Of a DNA stretch of 64,000 nt, positions 8,309 to 16,753 are shown piece by piece. The notes under the pieces were generated by a model. That model was not told where the DNA came from and did no database searches. It saw only the letters and a list, made by a program, of their open reading frames with translations. How positions within the stretch are numbered: position 1 is the stretch's first letter; the number at the start of each line of letters is the position of its first letter. Source of the stretch: ELB16-189 sp018266435 (GTDB lineage: Bacteria > Bacteroidota > Bacteroidia > Cytophagales > Cyclobacteriaceae). The position numbers and the translations under genes are program-made. The stretch is from NCBI GenBank assembly GCA_030123525.1, contig CP126125.1, positions 2,232,001 to 2,296,000 of the forward strand, read 5' to 3'.

Positions 8309-11146
8309 ATGACCTCTTTCCTTCAGGAACTGGCAGAAGAAATTTATCGGCTTGAGCCTAATCCCTCACAGGTAACTGTGATTTTTCCTAACCGCAGGGC
8401 AGCCATATACTTCAGAAAATACCTGGGTGAAATAATCAGCAAACCGATTTTTTCTCCACAGGTGCTCACGCTCGAAGATTTTATTGCCGGTTTTTCTGAG
8501 CTGAGAGTACCTGACAAATTAGAACTGGTACAACGACTTCATGTGTGTTACAAAGAACTGATGACCCCAGAGGCCGAAACCTTCGATCAGTTTTTTACAT
8601 GGGGCGATATGCTGCTTCGCGATTTTGATGAAACTGATCGTTACCTGGTTGATGTCCGGCTGCTGTTTTCCGACCTGAGTCATTTCAAAGAACTGGATTC
8701 AACCCTCGACTATTTAACCGAAGAGCAAAAGAATTTTTTGAAAAATTTTTGGCAGGGGTTTGATGAAAACAGCTCAGTTAACAAAAAAAAATTTATAGAG
8801 GTGTGGCACAAGTTATACCCGCTCTACCAATTGTTTAATGAGAAATTATTGGCCGAAGGGTTAACCTACGAAGGAAGACTTCACCGGATCGTGGCTGAAG
8901 ATTTGGCTAGCGAAAAAATAAAATTGCCTGACAAAAATAGAATCTGGTTTGCCGGATTTAACGCCCTGACCCAAGCCGAAGAACAGATTATTTCACTATG
9001 TGTTGAAAAAATTAATGCCTCCATTCGTTGGGACAACGATCAGTATTACATGAATGACAACCGGCAGGAAGCTGGCCTGTTTTTAAACCGTTATAAACTA
9101 CATCCGGTTTTAGGTAAAACAATTCTGCCGTCAGCGCCTGGCAACTTTCAGTCAGGTAAAAATATTGAAATACTGAGTGCCACGCAGTCCATTGGCCAGG
9201 CAAAATTTTTAGCTCATGAGTTAGCAAAACACCTGAAAGAAGGTATGGATCCGGAAGAAACGCTGATCATTCTTTCCGATGAAAAAATGCTGATACCTGT
9301 GTTGCACAGCATCTCACCGGTAGTAAAAAACATCAATGTAAGCATGGGCTTTCCTTTTGTCAGTACACCGGTTTACAACCTGATTGAGCTACTGGTAGAG
9401 TTGCAGATCAGCCTGACAAAAGAAACTTACCACTTTGATAGTGTTCAGCGGATATTGCTGCACCCTTATGTGAACATGATCGATGCACCTCGGGTACAGA
9501 GCCAACTGAGAACTATTCAAAAGTACAACTGGATTTCTGTTACCCAGAATTTTTTAACTGACGATGCTGGTAAATATGCCTTTATCTTTCAACCGGCTCA
9601 GAAAATAACTGAATACTTATTAAATGTTTTGAACAAACTCAGCAATTTTTTTGAATTGTATGACGAGCTGGACAAAGAATATATTTTGAGAGGCATTCAA
9701 CTGATAAACCGACTCGATGCAGTATGGGATAACGTTGAGCCCAACGGCCCTCAGCGCAGCAATCGTTTAAAATCATTTTTGAGTTTGTTCAGGCAATACG
9801 CCAAAAATGAAAAAATTCCATTTGCAGGCGAACCATTAAAAGGAATGCCGGTAATGGGTGTGCTGGAAAGCCGCAACCTTGATTTTAAAAATGTTTTTAT
9901 TGTATCAATGAATGAAGGTGTTTTTCCTTCTGCCGGCCGCAGGGCATCGTACATTCCCTTCAGCATTCGCAAAGCATACAACTTACCTACAGATGAACAT
10001 CAGGGCACTATTTACGCTTACCTGTTTTACCGGGCAATACAGCGGGCGCAGAACGTTTTTCTTTTTTATAATTCTGAACCTGATGTGCTGGGCCAAGGAG
10101 AAATGAGCCGCTACCTGCAGCAACTGTTGTATGAAAGCAGATGGCCTATTCAGCAACGTGTACTACACAACATAGCGCAGGCCCACCCGATTGAACCAAT
10201 CACAATTGAAAAAACAGAAGAGGTGTTACGCTCCATTGCCCAACTCAACTCAGGAAACTCGAAGAGCAAAGGGTTTCACCCGTCTGCCTTAAATACATTT
10301 TTAGATTGCCGCTTGAAATTTTATTTTCAATATATAGAACGCATTCGAGAATTGGATCAGGTGCAGGAAGAAATTGATCCGCGAGCATTGGGTAATCTGC
10401 TGCATCACGTACTTGAAAATTTTTACCTAAAGATTAAAAGCAAAAAACCACAAGGGCCGGTTGATGTTGATGATTTTTCCAGGCTGGAGGAACAAATCAA
10501 TCAACTTACTGACGAATCATTACGGATGACATATCATGCAAATCCTGATGAAAAAATGACTTATGAAGGCCAGCGGGTGATAGTACGCGAGGTGGTTAAA
10601 AAATTTGCTGTACAAATTCTTGAGCAAGACAAAAAATACACTCCCTTTTCTATTGTGGCTCTGGAAGAAAATCAATGGAGCTACTATCTTAAAATTAGTC
10701 ACTCACCCGGCTTTGCAATAGTTGGCGGAACCGTTGACCGGGTAGATAGCAAACAAAACCACATACGTGTTATTGACTATAAAACAGGAAAAGATGAATT
10801 AAAATTTGATAGCATCGAATCACTTTTTGTTCCCGGTGAAAAAAGAAATAAGGCTGTATTTCAAATATTACTTTATTCCTTACTTTATAAAACAAATTCA
10901 TCGGTAGTCAATCAAAAAATTATTCCCGGACTCATGAACCGTAAAAACCTGTTTGATGATCAGTTTAATTTCGGGTTGATGATGGGAGGACAATTACTAG
11001 ATGATATTATGCCTTTGCTTCCTGAGTTTGAAGAACGCTTGAAAACACTTTTGGAAAATATTTTTGACCCGGCTCAACCATTCACTCAAACCGATAATAC
11101 TAAAATATGTAAACTGTGCACCTATCGTGAGATTTGTTACCGGTGA
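8309..11146 (+). CDS. PD-(D/E)XK nuclease family protein, AddB/RexB-like
   Basis: A 945-residue protein resembling the AddB subunit of AddAB/RexAB double-strand-break resection enzymes. The N-terminus (VIFPNRRAAIYFRKYL, about 24-39) is an inactivated helicase-like P-loop region, as in AddB. The C-terminal nuclease has the DxK core IRVIDYKTGKDE (about 818-829). Four cysteines fit the Fe-S staple of AddB: one in FLDCRLKFYFQ (about residue 670), and three in ICKLCTYREICYR at the very C-terminus. No AddA-type helicase gene is in the window, so its partner must be encoded elsewhere. It follows the arginase-family gene by about 50 bases. Confidence 0.8.
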   Translation: MTSFLQELAEEIYRLEPNPSQVTVIFPNRRAAIYFRKYLGEIISKPIFSPQVLTLEDFIAGFSELRVPDKLELVQRLHVCYKELMTPEAETFDQFFTWGDMLLRDFDETDRYLVDVRLLFSDLSHFKELDSTLDYLTEEQKNFLKNFWQGFDENSSVNKKKFIEVWHKLYPLYQLFNEKLLAEGLTYEGRLHRIVAEDLASEKIKLPDKNRIWFAGFNALTQAEEQIISLCVEKINASIRWDNDQYYMNDNRQEAGLFLNRYKLHPVLGKTILPSAPGNFQSGKNIEILSATQSIGQAKFLAHELAKHLKEGMDPEETLIILSDEKMLIPVLHSISPVVKNINVSMGFPFVSTPVYNLIELLVELQISLTKETYHFDSVQRILLHPYVNMIDAPRVQSQLRTIQKYNWISVTQNFLTDDAGKYAFIFQPAQKITEYLLNVLNKLSNFFELYDELDKEYILRGIQLINRLDAVWDNVEPNGPQRSNRLKSFLSLFRQYAKNEKIPFAGEPLKGMPVMGVLESRNLDFKNVFIVSMNEGVFPSAGRRASYIPFSIRKAYNLPTDEHQGTIYAYLFYRAIQRAQNVFLFYNSEPDVLGQGEMSRYLQQLLYESRWPIQQRVLHNIAQAHPIEPITIEKTEEVLRSIAQLNSGNSKSKGFHPSALNTFLDCRLKFYFQYIERIRELDQVQEEIDPRALGNLLHHVLENFYLKIKSKKPQGPVDVDDFSRLEEQINQLTDESLRMTYHANPDEKMTYEGQRVIVREVVKKFAVQILEQDKKYTPFSIVALEENQWSYYLKISHSPGFAIVGGTVDRVDSKQNHIRVIDYKTGKDELKFDSIESLFVPGEKRNKAVFQILLYSLLYKTNSSVVNQKIIPGLMNRKNLFDDQFNFGLMMGGQLLDDIMPLLPEFEERLKTLLENIFDPAQPFTQTDNTKICKLCTYREICYR

Positions 11147-11527
11147 GTTGTGCAATGGCTACAGGTGCTGCAGCCGTACTTTATTAGAGAAATCAGGCCT
11201 TAAAATTATTTGTTGAGATTTTAACAAAAATTTTACCCTTACTTTTTTAAAAAACAATTTGCTCTTCAACACGATGATATTTGTGAGTACTTCCGTTTTA
11301 TTGTGTGGCTGTTTATGTTTAGACAAAGTAGATAGCAAAAGGGGTTACCACATACGGCAATTTGCCACCAAGAATTATTGGATACAGGACTCGGTCCGCT
11401 TTCACAAAAAAGAACCTGCTATAATGTGAAGTAATTTCTACTTGTTTTCAAAATTGGGTTAATTCAGAAGTGAAAACTTAAAAAATTAAACACATTAAAC
11501 TGTCAGATCAAGTCTTAACTATTTCAT
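11147..11527. other. gene-poor gap between the nuclease and alpha-galactosidase genes
   Basis: AT-rich stretch with no conserved gene that I recognise. The only candidate coding region is the 51-codon frame listed at 11274-11429. I see no clear terminator for either flanking gene, no repeats and no tRNA. Confidence 0.5.
11274..11429 (+). CDS. possible small exported peptide, 51 aa
   Basis: An ATG-started frame of 51 codons with a short hydrophobic, cysteine-rich N-terminus (MIFVSTSVLLCGCLCLDKVD), then a basic and aromatic part containing YHIRQFATKNYWIQDSVRFH. The LLCGC run loosely resembles a lipobox, although the leader is very short. A 7/8 promoter match (TACTTTTT, 11240-11247) lies 26 bases upstream. 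It could be a truncated gene remnant or chance. Homologues would be needed to call it real. Confidence 0.25.
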   Translation: MIFVSTSVLLCGCLCLDKVDSKRGYHIRQFATKNYWIQDSVRFHKKEPAIM

Positions 11528-12745
11528 TTAATTACTGAAACGATACACTTCGCATTCATGTGCACGTAATGTGTAAGTTATCCTTGTTTTAATCTTCTGG
11601 GTTTTGTTTTGAAAGATTGCCTTTACCATTGTATAGGGTTTGAACACGTTTAAATCTTTTCCTGTATTGAATGTGCCTGTTTTTGTTGTGCTACTTCTGT
11701 TTAAAATACAAAGGGCAATATTTCCATTGCTCAACTCTTTCTTTAGCACCTGTAGGCTGTCTTTTTTGTAAATAGTGATTGCCTGTTTGCCAAGTTTATC
11801 CTGATTAATAGCTATAAGATCTTTATTGGTTAATAGCTGTAATGACTGGGTAGCAATGTTGCGCAGATCAGAATTTACAATTAAGGGTGAGGCCAGCATG
11901 CACCACAGGGCAAAATTTGATTTATACTCCTCTTCGGAGCAGCCTTTACCGCCATTACCCGCATTGGAAGATGCCCCTTTTCCATACAAGCCCACCATCA
12001 GCATATCAGGGTCATTCCATCCGCATGGGCCGGCATATTGGGCAATGCCTTCCTGCTGATCAAACACTTCCATAATGCCGGTTAACTCTTTATTGTTCGA
12101 TTGCCATACGTCACGCAAATCCCAAGTTGTGCGCCATAAATTGCCACCTGCGGCCTTGGCCCAGAGCCAGGGTTTGCGCTGCCCCCATTCACAAATACTA
12201 TAAACAATGGGCCGGCCTGTTGACTTTAATGCATCACCCATTTTTTTGTAGCGTGTGAATGCCGTTGTTACATCTTCTGGTGCATTGCAGTAGTCATATT
12301 TTAGATAATCAATTCCCCATTCTGCAAATGTTTTTGCGTCTAACTCTTCAAACCCCAAACTTCCAGTAACACCACCGCAGGTAAATTGTGCGGCATCAGA
12401 ATATATACCCAATTTTAAACCTTTTGAATGCACATAATCGGCTACTGCTTTTATGCCATTAGGGAAACGTATGGAATCTGCTACCAATCTATTTTTCTTG
12501 TCGCGTCCTTGTGTCCAGTGATCGTCAATGATGATGTACTCATATCCCGCATTTTTCATACCGTTAGCTACCATGGCTTCACTGATTTCACGAAGCAGTT
12601 TATCGCTTACTCGCTGCTCAAAAAAATTCCAGCTATTCCATCCCATTGGGGGAGTGGCGCACAACTGACTTATTTGATCCTGCGCATGTGCTGATGATAT
12701 TGTAATGATAAAGAGCGATGTTGCTATTTTCTGACTTAGTTTCAT
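11528..12745 (-). CDS. alpha-galactosidase, glycoside hydrolase family 27
   Basis: Releases terminal alpha-galactose from oligosaccharides or glycans, probably in the periplasm. The signal peptide (MKLSQKIATSLFIITISSAHAQ) begins at the ATG at 12745, which I prefer over the upstream in-frame codon at 12793. The GH27 signature PPMGWNSWNFF is followed by the nucleophile aspartate in DYLKYDYC and the acid/base aspartate in GPCGWNDPDML. A C-terminal beta-sandwich domain completes the 405 residues. It is not in a polysaccharide utilisation locus: no SusC/SusD pair is nearby, so it probably acts alone. Confidence 0.95.
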   Translation of the reverse strand: MKLSQKIATSLFIITISSAHAQDQISQLCATPPMGWNSWNFFEQRVSDKLLREISEAMVANGMKNAGYEYIIIDDHWTQGRDKKNRLVADSIRFPNGIKAVADYVHSKGLKLGIYSDAAQFTCGGVTGSLGFEELDAKTFAEWGIDYLKYDYCNAPEDVTTAFTRYKKMGDALKSTGRPIVYSICEWGQRKPWLWAKAAGGNLWRTTWDLRDVWQSNNKELTGIMEVFDQQEGIAQYAGPCGWNDPDMLMVGLYGKGASSNAGNGGKGCSEEEYKSNFALWCMLASPLIVNSDLRNIATQSLQLLTNKDLIAINQDKLGKQAITIYKKDSLQVLKKELSNGNIALCILNRSSTTKTGTFNTGKDLNVFKPYTMVKAIFQNKTQKIKTRITYTLRAHECEVYRFSN

Positions 12746-12879
12746 ATTTAATACTAGTTTTTTTACTAATCGTAAATTTGGTGAGTGATTCAATGCGGTC
12801 AGTGATCACAATCTTTGCCTGATTTAATTCATTAATGTACTAAATATTATAAAATGTTTTTTGCATTATTCAGATAGAA

Positions 12880-13026
12880 TCAGAAGAAGTTGTTACGATA
12901 ACGCAGGCCGAGTTTCGCCTTGTACGCTGCGATCAGGGCGCTGGTAGATTTGTTCGTAATAATTTTATTAAAAGAAAAGGGCGAATACCCCATTGGGAAG
13001 AGAAGGTTTTTTCCATCGGTACCAAA
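12880..13026 (-). pseudogene. possible C-terminal gene remnant
   Basis: An open frame of 48 codons plus stop, with no start that gives a normal-sized protein (the only ATG is at 12993). It encodes GTDGKNLLFPMGYSPFSF and ends in AAYKAKLGLRYRNNFF. The last residues alternate polar and hydrophobic and end in phenylalanine, as the closing strand of outer-membrane barrels does. The composition reads like real protein, and the DNA is locally more GC-rich than its surroundings. I could not name the family. The opposite strand is also open here, so chance cannot be excluded. Confidence 0.3.
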
Positions 13027-13117
13027 TTATTTCTTGTTACAAATGTTTGATAAATGTGCCACCGGAAACAAGCCAAATGATGACAGCAAACACGGAAATA
13101 AAGCTATTTATGAAAAT

Positions 13118-13154
13118 AAAAAAGTCAGGAGGGTTTGCTGTTTTTTCTCCTGAC
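13118..13154 (-). terminator. Rho-independent terminator of the SDR gene
   Basis: GTCAGGAG (13124-13131) pairs with CTCCTGAC (13147-13154). Read on the minus strand, the stem is followed at once by TTTTTTATTTT. It lies about 95 bases after the SDR stop codon. Confidence 0.65.
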
Positions 13155-13249
13155 TGTTTCTTTTTGGTAAGGTATTGTGCGCCTTTTCAACACTTTTTTG
13201 CCGGTTAAAAAGTATTGATCAAGCCTTATTCGTTTTTATTTCACTGACT

Positions 13250-13972
13250 CTATGGATTCATTTTTTCGTAAGTCGCCTTAATTACCTCTGGGGTAGCCTT
13301 TGCCATTATTTCACTAAAACCAAATGTCAGTTCATGTTTTTCCTCTTTCATTTGTTGGAATACTGAATTTATAAAATCCGAGACGGGTGGTTGCCCATCG
13401 TGCAGGCCTTTTCCGCCAAGGTCAGTGTTTAATGCGGGAGGTATCATTTCTATTACTTCAATTTTCTTTGATTTTAACAAGTGCCTTAATGAATAGGTAA
13501 AAGAATGCAAGAATGATTTTGTTGCACAATAAACAGGAACTTTTGACAGCTGAACAAATGCTAAACCTGATGTAACGTTGATGATGGTATCTAAGGACTT
13601 TAGATTGATAAATAATGATGTTAAGTGAACTGGTGCTATAACATTTATATTGATTTCACTAGTCGCTTTTGTGTAAAAATCATTATCTGAAAGATGCATC
13701 CAATGTTGAATGCCCGCATTATTGACAAGAACATTCAGGTCAGGATGGTTTTCAGCAATCCAATTGTAAAGCTCATTTCTTTCTGCTTCAATAGAAAGGT
13801 CACACACTTTAGTAATCACTGACGGAAACTTGTTCTTAACCTCGCGTAGAGCAGACTCTCGTCTGCCACAAACTATTACTCTATTATTTTCCAGGATAAA
13901 TCTTTCGGTAAGCCCTAATCCAATTCCGGTGGCCCCACCTGTAATTAAAATTGTATTATTTGATAGTTTCAT
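13250..13972 (-). CDS. SDR family NAD(P)-dependent oxidoreductase, DltE-like
   Basis: A short-chain dehydrogenase of 240 residues; the substrate is unknown. The Rossmann nucleotide motif is TGGATGIGLGL, followed by NNAG and the catalytic YCATK tyrosine-lysine pair after the serine of INVTSG. The arginines in CGRRES after beta-2 favour NADP. The overall pattern (ITGGATGIGLGLTERF, NNAGIQ) resembles the DltE subgroup. A perfect TAGCTTTG element lies 17 bases before the ATG. The AraC-type gene just upstream, on the same strand, is probably its regulator. Confidence 0.85.
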   Translation of the reverse strand: MKLSNNTILITGGATGIGLGLTERFILENNRVIVCGRRESALREVKNKFPSVITKVCDLSIEAERNELYNWIAENHPDLNVLVNNAGIQHWMHLSDNDFYTKATSEININVIAPVHLTSLFINLKSLDTIINVTSGLAFVQLSKVPVYCATKSFLHSFTYSLRHLLKSKKIEVIEMIPPALNTDLGGKGLHDGQPPVSDFINSVFQQMKEEKHELTFGFSEIMAKATPEVIKATYEKMNP

Positions 13973-13989
13973 ATTTTTTAATTTTAAGG

Positions 13990-13997
13990 CAAAGCTA
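13990..13997 (-). promoter_or_regulatory. -7 promoter element of the SDR gene
   Basis: TAGCTTTG on the minus strand is a perfect TAnnTTTG match, 17 bases before the SDR start codon. Confidence 0.5.
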
Positions 13998-14038
13998 TTT
14001 CACCCGAATAGATTATTCATGGTGAGAAGTTCAGAGTT

Positions 14039-14392
14039 TCACTGTAGATGCCTTTCTCTAAATTGTTTGGGTGTCAGTTTTTCAAACCGTTTGAAAAACT
14101 TTGAAAAATTAGAAGGGTCAAATGTCAAGGTTTGAGCAATTTTAGATATTGAGGTATTGGAAGTCAAGATTAATTCTTTGGCTACAGTCATCAGCCGTTC
14201 TTCATAAATATCACAAGGAGATTTTCCTAATACTTGCTGAATCGTATTGCTTAAATGTGTGGGGTGAATAAAGAGTAGTTCAGCCAGATCTTGTATTTTA
14301 AAAATACTTTTTGCTTTGCCTTGTTTTAAGTCGGCCATGTGTTTATCCAACTCAAACAGATATTTTTCAACAATTTCGTTTGGTCTTGTCAT
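14039..14392 (-). CDS. AraC-type DNA-binding protein, HTH domain only
   Basis: A 117-residue protein consisting almost entirely of the two helix-turn-helix units of the AraC/XylS family: LAELLFIHPTHLSNTIQQVLG and then ISKIAQTLTFDPSNFSKFFK, ending in LTPKQFRERH. There is no ligand-binding domain, so control may be by amount or by a partner. I take the ATG at 14392; a GTG at 14419 would add nine residues. It lies 66 bases upstream of the SDR gene on the same strand, an arrangement that suggests it controls that gene. Confidence 0.8.
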   Translation of the reverse strand: MTRPNEIVEKYLFELDKHMADLKQGKAKSIFKIQDLAELLFIHPTHLSNTIQQVLGKSPCDIYEERLMTVAKELILTSNTSISKIAQTLTFDPSNFSKFFKRFEKLTPKQFRERHLQ

Positions 14393-14482
14393 TTTTAAAT
14401 CGGTGTGATAGGGTTTCACATTATCCGATTAAATATACACACATTTATCCCGCACTTATAAAAAGATGACGGGCAAAAGACT

Positions 14483-15727
14483 TCAGTCAAACCGCTCCGG
14501 ATCGAAAAGGTTTAAGCCCATCGATGTTTTTTCTTCATTGCAAATTTCGCTCACCAGTTTTCCGGTGGCAGGGGCGAGACTCAGCCCCATCATAGAATGG
14601 CCCGTGGCCACAACGAGGTTTTTTATTTTTTTGCTACGGCCAATGTAAGGCAGCCCATCGGGCGAACACGGACGCAGGCCGTGCCATACCTTCTCTGCTT
14701 GAGGCATTTCCACATTCATTTCAGGATAATAATTAGGAATGGAATCAACAATTCCCTTCACTCTCCTCATGTTGACCAAGTGATTGATACCGGTGATTTC
14801 CATGGTTCCGCCAAAGCGCAGCGAACGGCCCAAGGGGGTTACGGCTACGCGTGCTTCCAGAAAAATGGATGGAATGTGCACGTTCTTTTGTACATCAGGC
14901 AAGGTGAAACTGTATCCTTTGCCCGCTTGCATGGGCAGTGCCAGGTTTAATTTTTGGGCTACGGTTCCACTCCACGAGCCGGTAGCCAGCACCACTTGAT
15001 CAAACGAAAAATGTTCTTGCCCACACACAACCGAATTAAGATGTTCGCGGGTTGCGACAAAGTCAGTAACCGGTTGACGGGTGATATATTTTATCCCGTG
15101 TGTTTTCAAATATTCTTTTATACCAACAAAAAGCTGTTGAGGTGTGAGGTGGGCATCGCCCGGAAAATAAATTCCGCCCCGGCAATTTACTTTTACGTCA
15201 GGTTCGAGTTGCTGCACCTCACCTGACGATAAAATTTTTGCTACAATGCCCAGGTCATTGGCCATGGCGGCTGTTTCTGCTTCTTCGTGTTCTGCTTCTT
15301 TGGTTTGGTAGAGCATGAGCAAACCTCTCTCGTGGTAACCAAAATCAAAAGGGAGTTCGTTGGCCATTTGCTGATAAAAAAACTTGCTGAGCAGGTTTAA
15401 CTCTTTCAGTGCAGGTGCCGATTGTGTTACGTGTTTGGTGTTTGCTTTTTTGAGGAACAACAAACCCCATTTGATCAAATCAAGGCTTAGGCGGGGTTTT
15501 ACATAAAACGGACTGGATGAATTAAACATCCATTTTATTCCTTTAGCTACCATGCCGGGTGCCGCCAATGGAATGAAATGACTGGGCACAATCATGCCTG
15601 CGTTGCCTAGCGAGCAGCCATCAGTCAAATCACTTTGGTCAATGATGGTTACTTCATGGCCTGATTTTTTTAAATAGTAGGCAGAACTTAATCCGATGAT
15701 GCCGCCTCCGATGATTCCGATTTTCAT
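14483..15727 (-). CDS. FAD-dependent D-amino acid dehydrogenase, probably D-hydroxyproline dehydrogenase
   Basis: A DadA/DAO-type flavoprotein of 414 residues. The FAD-binding motif is at the very N-terminus (MKIGIIGGGIIGLSSAYYL), and the C-terminal flavin-contacting part is GLRPCSPDGLPYIGR and NLVVATGHSMMGLSLAPATG. In this operon it is expected to oxidise cis-4-hydroxy-D-proline to pyrroline-4-hydroxy-2-carboxylate, passing electrons to the respiratory chain. The family alone would allow other D-amino acids; the epimerase eight bases upstream makes D-hydroxyproline most likely. I use the ATG at 15727, since the earlier codon at 15739 is TTG. It is the last gene of the operon. Confidence 0.85.
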   Translation of the reverse strand: MKIGIIGGGIIGLSSAYYLKKSGHEVTIIDQSDLTDGCSLGNAGMIVPSHFIPLAAPGMVAKGIKWMFNSSSPFYVKPRLSLDLIKWGLLFLKKANTKHVTQSAPALKELNLLSKFFYQQMANELPFDFGYHERGLLMLYQTKEAEHEEAETAAMANDLGIVAKILSSGEVQQLEPDVKVNCRGGIYFPGDAHLTPQQLFVGIKEYLKTHGIKYITRQPVTDFVATREHLNSVVCGQEHFSFDQVVLATGSWSGTVAQKLNLALPMQAGKGYSFTLPDVQKNVHIPSIFLEARVAVTPLGRSLRFGGTMEITGINHLVNMRRVKGIVDSIPNYYPEMNVEMPQAEKVWHGLRPCSPDGLPYIGRSKKIKNLVVATGHSMMGLSLAPATGKLVSEICNEEKTSMGLNLFDPERFD

Positions 15728-15735
15728 AACCACTA

Positions 15736-16737
15736 TCAAATTACCTGAAACCCATATGCATACGGATCGTCTTCCGGATCAATTGTAATGGTATTGTACC
15801 CGTATACTTTGGCCCAACCTTCCACACTCGGAATAATGGCCGGCTTGCCGGCCAACTCCGTTACCTCATCAATGCGCCCAATGAATTTTGATCCGATTAT
15901 ACTTTCGTGAATAAATGCTTCGCCCGGTTTTAGTTTACCCTGGGCAAACCACTGGGCCATGCGTGCAGAAGTGCCTGTGCCACAAGGTGAGCGGTCGATG
16001 GCTTTGTCTCCATAGAAAACAGCATTGCGTGCGGTTGAATTTGGATCGATGGTTTTGCCTGCCCACAAAATGTGGCTGCAGGAATTAATGGTGGGATTTT
16101 CCGGGTGCACAAACGTATGCTTTCGGTTAATATCTTTTCGCAATTCGCGGCTCCAACTGATTAGCTGGTCGGCTGTATAATTTTCCAATCCTAAAAAATT
16201 TTTCTGCACGTCCACGATGGCATAAAAATTTCCACCATAGGCTACATCGAGTGTCAGCCCGCCCAGGGTGGGGCACTCCGCTTTAATGCTTTCGGCCGCG
16301 AGATAGGCTTTTACATTTTTGATTTTTACCGATTTCACTTTTTTGCCTTCTTGTTGGTATTCAATGCGCACCAACCCGGCAGGAACTTCCAGGTTAAGTA
16401 TGCCTGGTTGTTTAGGAATTATCAGGCCTTCTTCAATAGCAATTGTTACTGTGCCAATGGTGCCGTGCCCGCACATGGGCAGGCATCCGCTGGTCTCAAT
16501 AAACAACACGCCCATGTCGTTGGCCGGATCAGCGGGCGGGTACAAAATGCTTCCGCTCATCATGTCATGACCTCGTGGCTCAAACATCAATCCTTTCCGT
16601 ATCCAATCGTATTCTTTCAGAAAGTGTTGGCGTTTTTCGCTCATGTTTTTTCCGGTGAGCAATGGCCCGCCACTGGCTACCAGTCTCACGGGGTTGCCGC
16701 AGGTGTGGGCATCGATGCAGAAAAATGTTTTTTTCAT
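15736..16737 (-). CDS. 4-hydroxyproline 2-epimerase (proline racemase family)
   Basis: Interconverts trans-4-hydroxy-L-proline and cis-4-hydroxy-D-proline without cofactor, in the cytosol. The two catalytic cysteines of the family are C89 in MCGHGTIG and the one in DRSPCGTGTSARM (about 250). The N-terminal CIDAHTCGNPVRLV is characteristic of the hydroxyproline subgroup. Trans-3-hydroxyproline dehydratases lack the second cysteine, so they are ruled out. I take the ATG at 16737 (333 aa), 16 bases after the dehydrogenase stop. The neighbours complete the same pathway. Confidence 0.92.
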   Translation of the reverse strand: MKKTFFCIDAHTCGNPVRLVASGGPLLTGKNMSEKRQHFLKEYDWIRKGLMFEPRGHDMMSGSILYPPADPANDMGVLFIETSGCLPMCGHGTIGTVTIAIEEGLIIPKQPGILNLEVPAGLVRIEYQQEGKKVKSVKIKNVKAYLAAESIKAECPTLGGLTLDVAYGGNFYAIVDVQKNFLGLENYTADQLISWSRELRKDINRKHTFVHPENPTINSCSHILWAGKTIDPNSTARNAVFYGDKAIDRSPCGTGTSARMAQWFAQGKLKPGEAFIHESIIGSKFIGRIDEVTELAGKPAIIPSVEGWAKVYGYNTITIDPEDDPYAYGFQVI

Positions 16738-16753
16738 TCGAACAATTTCCCGC

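Larger units (their letters stand above)
12746..13249. other. gene-poor gap with a gene remnant and a terminator
   Basis: About 500 bases without a convincing intact gene. It holds a 49-codon open frame on the minus strand (12880-13026) that reads like a protein C-terminus, and the terminator of the SDR gene (13118-13154). Part of the minus strand between them codes in another frame for a hydrophobic peptide ending at 13037. Together these suggest decayed coding DNA. Several ATG frames on the plus strand have no family features and are probably chance. Confidence 0.5.

Noticed and set aside
13037..13124. minus-strand frame coding a hydrophobic, helix-like peptide
   Set aside because: No start codon, and T-rich DNA easily gives hydrophobic translations; it also runs into the terminator.
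12920..13366. three overlapping plus-strand frames of 60-77 codons in the gap before the SDR gene
   Set aside because: They cross the SDR terminator or the SDR gene and have no domain, promoter or start-site support.
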